A stretch of 11,415 nucleotides of DNA. It comes from Desulfobacterales bacterium (lineage in GTDB: Bacteria; Desulfobacterota; DSM-4660; Desulfatiglandales; JALVZP01). The stretch is taken from assembly GCA_027037575.1 (NCBI GenBank), contig JALVZP010000105.1, positions 1-11,415 of the forward strand, in the 5' to 3' direction. Position numbers and translations under genes: made by a program. The stretch's first letter is position 1. Each line of letters starts with the position of its first letter. Shown piece after piece: positions 7,371 to 11,415 of this stretch. The notes under the pieces are model-generated. The model saw nothing but the letters and a program-made list of their open reading frames with translations. It was not told the origin of the DNA and searched no databases.

Positions 7371-7443
7371 TGCCGAGGGACGGAATCGAACCGCCGACAC
7401 GGGGATTTTCAGTCCCCTGCTCTACCGACTGAGCTACCTCGGC
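7371..7443 (-). tRNA. trnF: tRNA-Phe (anticodon GAA)
   Basis: The reverse complement folds into a full 73-nucleotide cloverleaf. It has acceptor GCCGAGG/CCTCGGC with discriminator A, D-arm GCTC/GAGC with a GG in the loop, anticodon stem GGGGA/TCCCC with loop CTGAAAA (anticodon GAA), a five-base variable loop, and T-arm GGCGG/CCGTC around TTCGATT with one G-U pair. The 3' CCA is not encoded (the sequence continues TTTTG), so it must be added after transcription. G+C is about 63% against a clearly AT-rich background. Confidence 0.97.
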
Positions 7444-7454
7444 ATTTTCCATTG

Positions 7455-7486
7455 AATATATACAATAACAATGCTTTTCTTGTCAA
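7455..7486 (-). promoter_or_regulatory. Predicted sigma70-type promoter of tRNA-Phe
   Basis: Read on the minus strand, a perfect TTGACA (-35; plus-strand 7481-7486) is followed after 18 bases by TATATA (plus-strand 7457-7462). The overlapping TATATT at 7455-7460 would give a 20-base spacer. Transcription would begin only about 5 bases before the mature tRNA 5' end. This is the best promoter match in the window and points at the right gene; no experimental support. Confidence 0.6.
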
Positions 7487-7516
7487 GCACTGTGAGTTGG
7501 AGTGCTGCTGAAAAAT

Positions 7517-7530
7517 AATTGTTCTCAATT
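7517..7530. promoter_or_regulatory. 14-base palindrome, candidate operator in front of the Memo gene
   Basis: AATTG-TTCT-CAATT is a perfect 5-4-5 inverted repeat. It overlaps the predicted -35 element (7519-7524) of the downstream gene, a position where a repressor would block RNA polymerase. It resembles Fur-family boxes only loosely (TTCTCA core). In AT-rich DNA such a short palindrome can occur by chance. Confidence 0.3.
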
Positions 7531-7547
7531 GTAGCTTTGTATAGTAT
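7519..7547 (+). promoter_or_regulatory. Predicted promoter of the exported Memo gene
   Basis: TTGTTC at 7519-7524 and TAGTAT at 7542-7547 are separated by 17 bases, a reasonable sigma70 match. It gives a leader of about 20 bases carrying the ribosome-binding site GAAAGGGG (7561-7568) before the ATG at 7574. The gene needs its own promoter because the preceding tRNA gene is on the other strand. Confidence 0.45.
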
Positions 7548-7573
7548 TATCTTCAAAAAAGAAAGGGGTAGAG

Positions 7574-8476
7574 ATGAAAAGATATTTGGCTTTGGTTTCT
7601 ATCTTTATTCTTATTAGCACCTGTTCATTTGCAGCTCCTGAAATAAGGCCAAGCATGTTTGCTGGATCATGGTATCCCAAAGAAAAAAGCAAACTTCTTG
7701 GTATGATTAATAAGTTTCTTTCCCAGGCAGATGTGCCAAAAATAAATGGGAAGATAAAAGAGATCATTGTTCCTCATGCAGGATATATCTATTCAGGTGG
7801 TGTTGCTGCATATGCATATAGGGCAATAAGAATTCAAGGATATGATTATAAAAGAGTGATAATGATAGGGCCATGTCACAGGGCATTTTTCTACGGAGTC
7901 TCTGTAAATCTCCAGAAAGGATATGAAACACCACTTGGTATAGTCTCAGTTGATCAGGAATTTGGGAAAAGGCTCTTAAAGGAATCAAGCAAAATCCATT
8001 ATATCCCAATGGCACATGCATTTGAACATAGCTTAGAAATAGAGCTCCCTTTTCTTCAGGCCGTCTTAAATAAAGGTTTTAAGATTGTTCCTATACTTAT
8101 GGGAAGCCAGGATATAGAAACTTCAAAAGAGCTTGCAGATGCTATAGTAAATCTCCTTAAAGATGATCCATATAGAGAAAAGACACTTATTCTTGCAAGC
8201 AGTGATCTATCTCATTATTACACATATGATCAGGCAAAAAAGATGGATAGTATCCTTATAGAGGATGTAAAAAAGATGGATCCTGAGGCATTAAACAGAG
8301 ATACACTTTCAAGAAGATGTGAGGCATGTGGGAAAGGAGCAATTATGACTGTGCTTTTTATTGCAAGAAAGATGGGGATAAAGAAGAGTATTATTCTTAA
8401 ATATGCAAATTCAGGTGATGTAACAGGTGATTATTCAAGGGTAGTTGGATATATGTCAGCAGTTTTGGTCAAATAA
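7574..8476 (+). CDS. amrB: Exported Memo-family protein (AmmeMemoRadiSam system protein B type)
   Basis: 300 residues, the normal length for Memo plus a signal peptide (1-20, 'CSFA' before Ala21). The Memo fold, related to LigB-type extradiol dioxygenases, is clear: 'GSWYP' (31-35), 'VPHAGYIYSG' (66-75), 'GPCHR' (99-103), 'EHSLEIELPFLQ' (151-162), 'ASSDLSHY' (208-215) and 'CGKGAI' (252-257). By alignment to human MEMO1 the metal-site residues His49, His81, His192 and Cys244 correspond to His68, His102, His214 and Cys252; Asp211 is also kept. Bacterial and archaeal homologues are usually cytoplasmic and grouped with AMMECR1 and a radical-SAM protein, neither of which is in this window. Human MEMO1 binds copper/iron and is tied to metal homeostasis, so a periplasmic metal-related role beside metal importers is attractive but inferred. 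The 3' end overlaps the opposing ATPase gene by 21 bases. Confidence 0.9.
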   Translation: MKRYLALVSIFILISTCSFAAPEIRPSMFAGSWYPKEKSKLLGMINKFLSQADVPKINGKIKEIIVPHAGYIYSGGVAAYAYRAIRIQGYDYKRVIMIGPCHRAFFYGVSVNLQKGYETPLGIVSVDQEFGKRLLKESSKIHYIPMAHAFEHSLEIELPFLQAVLNKGFKIVPILMGSQDIETSKELADAIVNLLKDDPYREKTLILASSDLSHYYTYDQAKKMDSILIEDVKKMDPEALNRDTLSRRCEACGKGAIMTVLFIARKMGIKKSIILKYANSGDVTGDYSRVVGYMSAVLVK

Positions 8477-9646
8477 ATCTACTTTTTCAAATATTATTCC
8501 ATCTGCATTATCCATGTATTTCAAAAGCTCTTCTTTCTTTCTAAGAGAAAACAGTTTCTTTTTTGCCTTTATGGCATATTTTATAAGCATTAGATTTCCC
8601 ATATTTTCAGATCCAATAGGAAAACCAGAATCAATTACAAAGTCTGCTTTATTTATATAATCTATTGCTTTTTTTATGCTTTCTTCCTTTATTCTGCTAA
8701 ATGGTTTCTCACTTATTATCTCCAATCCCAGTGTCTTTGCGATCTGATAATCTATATCATTTTCATGGACTATCCCTGTTATAATCCTATAGCCTCTTTT
8801 TATATGAGCTCTGTATATAGGTGCACCTTTTCCAGCACCTGCTATTACAAATATGGGTCTTCCAGAACCATTTTCACTTAGCCTTAGCTCTATATTGCAA
8901 AGTATACTGTTAAAACATACCTCCTTTAGCCCATATAATTCATTGATCCTTTTTTCATCTATGATCTTTTCCGGTGGGCCTGCATCTAATATCCTCCCAT
9001 CCTTTATAAGCCATACTGTATCAGAAATCTTTAATGCTATATCTATATCATGAATAGATGAAACTATTGTTATTCCCTTTTTTCTGGAAAGCATATATAG
9101 GATATTTAAAATCTCCATTTTACTTTTTAAATCCAGATGAAGTGTTGGTTCATCCAAGAATATCACGTCTGGGTCCTGTGCAATTGCCCTTGCAAGTATA
9201 AGTTTCTGCCTTTCTCCATCACTTAACTCTCCGAAGTATCTATTAGAAAGATGCTCTGCATGAACAAGCCTAAGAGCCTCATATATCTTATCTTTATCTT
9301 CCTTAGAGAGTCTTCCAAAGAGATCTGTATAGGGATATCTTCCAAGAGAAACAAATTCATATCCTTTAAGGAGCCCTGGATTTGGTCTTTCTGTAAGGAC
9401 AGTTGCCATCTTCTTTGCAATCTCATTTGAGGAAAGATTAATTAGTTCCTTTCCATCTATATAGACTGAGCCAGCAAGAGGTGATATAAGTCTTGAAAGT
9501 GTTTTAAGTATTGTTGTCTTTCCAGATCCATTTGGCCCTATAAGTGCGATAAATTGCCCTCTTAATATCTGCTGATTTATATTAGAAACTACTACCTTTC
9601 TTCCATATCCTACAGAAAGGTTTTTTATTTCTATAATCTTTTGCAT
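8456..9646 (-). CDS. ABC importer ATPase (FecE/BtuD type) with extra C-terminal domain
   Basis: 396 residues, about 130 longer than ordinary FecE/BtuD ATPases (about 250-265). The ATPase has Walker A 'GPNGSGKTT' (37-45), signature 'LSDGERQK' (141-148), Walker B 'VIFLDEP' (161-167) and switch His199. In the Q-loop region the sequence is 'VLTERPNPG' (83-91), with no Gln. From about 262 a second domain begins: 'FVIAGAGKGAPIYRA' (266-280, a glycine-rich Rossmann-like loop), 'GIVHENDIDYQIAKTLG' (291-307), 'DFVIDSGFPIGSENMGN' (335-351). Similar tails occur on some cobalamin/iron-complex transport ATPases; the function is not known to me, and nucleotide or substrate sensing is a guess. The ATG at 9646 overlaps the permease stop by one base (TAATG). 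It energises uptake by the permease and binding protein encoded upstream. Confidence 0.92.
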   Translation of the reverse strand: MQKIIEIKNLSVGYGRKVVVSNINQQILRGQFIALIGPNGSGKTTILKTLSRLISPLAGSVYIDGKELINLSSNEIAKKMATVLTERPNPGLLKGYEFVSLGRYPYTDLFGRLSKEDKDKIYEALRLVHAEHLSNRYFGELSDGERQKLILARAIAQDPDVIFLDEPTLHLDLKSKMEILNILYMLSRKKGITIVSSIHDIDIALKISDTVWLIKDGRILDAGPPEKIIDEKRINELYGLKEVCFNSILCNIELRLSENGSGRPIFVIAGAGKGAPIYRAHIKRGYRIITGIVHENDIDYQIAKTLGLEIISEKPFSRIKEESIKKAIDYINKADFVIDSGFPIGSENMGNLMLIKYAIKAKKKLFSLRKKEELLKYMDNADGIIFEKVDLFDQNC

Positions 9647-10653
9647 TATATGATCATCCTTTTCTTTAAAAGTAATCCTATAACAATCGGTGCACCAAAT
9701 ATGGCAGTAATTGCACTTATTGGAAGCTCTATTGGAGAAAACAGGTTTCTTGCAAAAAAATCACAAAGCATTATTACATCTGCACCAATTATAGCAGATG
9801 CAGGAATAAGAATTCCATTATCAGATGTCCCGAAGCTAAGCCTTGCCATGTGAGGAATAGCAAGTCCAATAAATGCAACAGGGCCAGAAAATGCAGTAAC
9901 AATTCCAGAAAGTGCACTCGATATAGTTATAATAAGGATCCTAAATGCCTTTATATTCACTCCCATTGTCTTTGCATATTCTTCTCCCAGGAGAAATGCA
10001 TTAAGTGGCTTTTTTAAAAAGAAGAGACCTATAAAGATCGCTATTCCCAAGAAGGACACAATGGAAAATTCTTTCCATGTAATTCCTGAAAAGCTTCCCA
10101 TTTGCCAAAGGAAGAATCCTTTTACCTTCTCTTTTTGTGCAAATACAACAAGGATGCTTGTTACTGCATAGCAGAGATATCCCATCATAAGCCCTATAAT
10201 AAGAAGTGTCTCTATGCTTTTTACCTTAGAGCTTAGAAGGACAAGTATGAGCATAACAAGGAGTGCTCCAACAAATGCAGAAACACTTAAGAGAAAAGGG
10301 CAAACTAATGAGATATTAATTCCTATACCAGCAAGCATAACAAGTGCAACCATCAAAGTGGCACCTGAAGAGATACCAAGGACATAAGGTCCTACTATTG
10401 GATTTCTAAAAAATACCTGAAGCAGAAGTCCAGAAATAGAGAGATATATTCCAGATATAGATGCAAAAAGTATTCTTGGAAGCCTTATCTGCCAGATTAT
10501 TGATCCAGATGTAGAGGTTGTTTCATGAAAAAAGACTATCTCCCATACCTTCTTAAATGGTATGGAAACAGAGCCCAAGGAGATATTAAGTGTAAGAAGG
10601 AATAAAAAAGCTATAAAAAATGCCAAAAAAAGGCTAATTTGCCTTATTTTCAA
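9646..10653 (-). CDS. FecCD/BtuC-type ABC importer permease
   Basis: 335 residues, the standard FecCD/BtuC length, almost entirely hydrophobic with about ten membrane helices. Family landmarks are 'RLPR' (57-60), 'FFRNPIVGPYVLGISSGA' (81-98), 'GPVAFIGLAIPHMAR' (257-271, the ATPase-coupling region) and 'LPISAITAIFGAPIVI' (310-325). It forms the inner-membrane channel for a vitamin B12, siderophore, haem or metal complex; the permease alone does not reveal which. The start codon is TTG at 10653-10651. It lies two bases after the stop of the binding-protein gene, with GAGGGAG as ribosome-binding site 6-8 bases upstream inside that gene; no better ATG gives an intact first helix. Confidence 0.93.
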   Translation of the reverse strand: MKIRQISLFLAFFIAFLFLLTLNISLGSVSIPFKKVWEIVFFHETTSTSGSIIWQIRLPRILFASISGIYLSISGLLLQVFFRNPIVGPYVLGISSGATLMVALVMLAGIGINISLVCPFLLSVSAFVGALLVMLILVLLSSKVKSIETLLIIGLMMGYLCYAVTSILVVFAQKEKVKGFFLWQMGSFSGITWKEFSIVSFLGIAIFIGLFFLKKPLNAFLLGEEYAKTMGVNIKAFRILIITISSALSGIVTAFSGPVAFIGLAIPHMARLSFGTSDNGILIPASAIIGADVIMLCDFFARNLFSPIELPISAITAIFGAPIVIGLLLKKRMII

Positions 10654-10655
10654 TA

Positions 10656-11414
10656 TTATCTCCCTCTTGGAAATCTATAAAAGTATATCAACCTTTTTCT
10701 TGGGAAAAGTTTTGGATGAAATATAGATGCAAGTTCATATATTATATCTGCTGTATCTGCTGTCTGCCAGAGTTTCCATCTTGTAGAATATACCTCTCCT
10801 TTATATAAAGGCTTTATTTTTATCTTCTTTATTAGTGGATTTATGTTTCTTAAAAGCTTTTTAGATGTAATTCCCATCTCGGGGCCACGATATGTAATCA
10901 GGATATCTGCATATTTTGCCCTTGAGAAAAATTTTTCAATTGTTATCTGCATGCAACTTGCACCTTGAATATCATCAAACAGATATTTTCCTCCTGCAAT
11001 CTTTACCGCCTGAGCTGACCAGGAATTTCCTGGTTCAACCAATATCTTCTTTGGATAGATATCTCCCCATATTACTTTTGGCTTATGTGTTGCTCTCTTT
11101 GCCTTGGATTTTATTTCCTTTATCTTTTTAAACTCCTTTTCTATAAAACTCTTTGCCTTTTCTTCCTCATTGTAGAATACAGACAGATAAAGGATAAACC
11201 TTACATGATCCTTTAAGGATGGTGCTATTTTTGAGCTTGTGATAACACAGGGAATACCAAGCTCTTCAAGCTTTGGGACAACGGATGGATCCCATGAAAA
11301 TACTATATCTGGATCTATTTCCTTTATCTTTTCAAAATCAACATGAAAGGATTCACCAATAAAAAATACCCTCCCTTTTTCTATTCCATTTCTTATCTCG
11401 GGAATCTTCCATGC
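10656..11414 (-). CDS. ABC importer periplasmic binding protein (BtuF/FhuD/TroA-like fold), 5' truncated by window edge
   Basis: The frame is open from the stop at 10656 to the right edge, giving 252 residues of the C-terminal part; signal peptide and start lie beyond the window. 'IDPDIVFSWDPS' and 'LEELGIPCVIT' are the usual half-way segments of Peripla_BP_2 proteins ('PDLVI... L...GIPV'). They are followed by a long Lys/Glu-rich connecting helix and then 'ILVEPGNSWSAQAVKIAGGKYLFDD', where the N in this family's 'GG.N' block is replaced by Lys. 'ADILITYRG' and 'STRWKLWQTADTADIIYELASIFHP' complete the C-lobe. It delivers substrate to the permease encoded two bases downstream. An internal TTG at 11042 is not a start, because the frame upstream is clearly coding. 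Substrate unknown; a metal complex or corrinoid is most likely. Confidence 0.88.
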   Translation of the reverse strand, partial: AWKIPEIRNGIEKGRVFFIGESFHVDFEKIKEIDPDIVFSWDPSVVPKLEELGIPCVITSSKIAPSLKDHVRFILYLSVFYNEEEKAKSFIEKEFKKIKEIKSKAKRATHKPKVIWGDIYPKKILVEPGNSWSAQAVKIAGGKYLFDDIQGASCMQITIEKFFSRAKYADILITYRGPEMGITSKKLLRNINPLIKKIKIKPLYKGEVYSTRWKLWQTADTADIIYELASIFHPKLFPRKRLIYFYRFPRGR

Positions 11415-11415
11415 A

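Noticed and set aside
10656..11042. Short 128-residue gene starting at 11042
   Set aside because: The apparent start is a TTG Leu codon; the same frame continues with binding-protein sequence to the right edge.
1..11415. CRISPR array, insertion sequence, riboswitch or phage genes
   Set aside because: No regularly spaced repeats, transposase motifs, conserved riboswitch cores or phage proteins seen; the operon promoters where a cobalamin or metal riboswitch might lie are outside the window.

Overview
The window comes from an AT-rich, Gram-negative bacterium. It carries an outer-membrane TonB-dependent receptor, a complete TonB energising complex, several proteins with signal peptides and a periplasmic binding protein, all of which imply an outer membrane. 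Codon use leans heavily to AGA/AGG and ATA, and the proteins are rich in Lys, Ile and Glu. The one tRNA gene is far richer in G+C (about 63%) than its surroundings, which would fit a moderate thermophile. I cannot name the taxon from sequence alone.

Left block (2-7289, + strand): a tightly packed, probably single operon of nine genes, most of them overlapping or abutting. It starts with the 3' part of a TonB-dependent receptor. Next come two exported proteins resembling the NikK (DUF4198) and NikL accessory components of nickel/cobalt uptake. Then follows a full TonB2-type energy-transduction cluster in its known order: DUF3450 coiled-coil protein, TtpC (coiled coil fused to a MotA/TolQ/ExbB domain), ExbB, ExbD, TonB and an exported TPR protein.

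Middle (7290-7573): a 284-base intergenic region. It holds a tRNA-Phe(GAA) gene on the minus strand with a good sigma70-type promoter, and a divergent promoter with an overlapping palindrome in front of the next gene.

Right block: an exported Memo-family protein (AmmeMemoRadiSam protein B type, + strand) runs convergently into, and overlaps by 21 bases, a minus-strand BtuFCD/FecBCDE-type ABC importer. The importer consists of a partial binding protein, a permease and an ATPase. The ATPase carries an extra C-terminal domain of about 135 residues.

Taken together, the window reads as an uptake locus for a metal or metal complex. Receptor and TonB2 complex would move it across the outer membrane, NikK/NikL-like proteins would handle it in the periplasm, and the ABC importer would take it across the inner membrane. 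The substrate (Ni, Co, corrinoid, Fe complex or other) cannot be fixed from this window. The less usual elements are the exported solitary Memo protein, the ATPase fusion, the predicted N-terminal histidines on both mature accessory proteins, and the coupling of NikK/NikL-like proteins to a TonB2 system without NikMNQO nearby.
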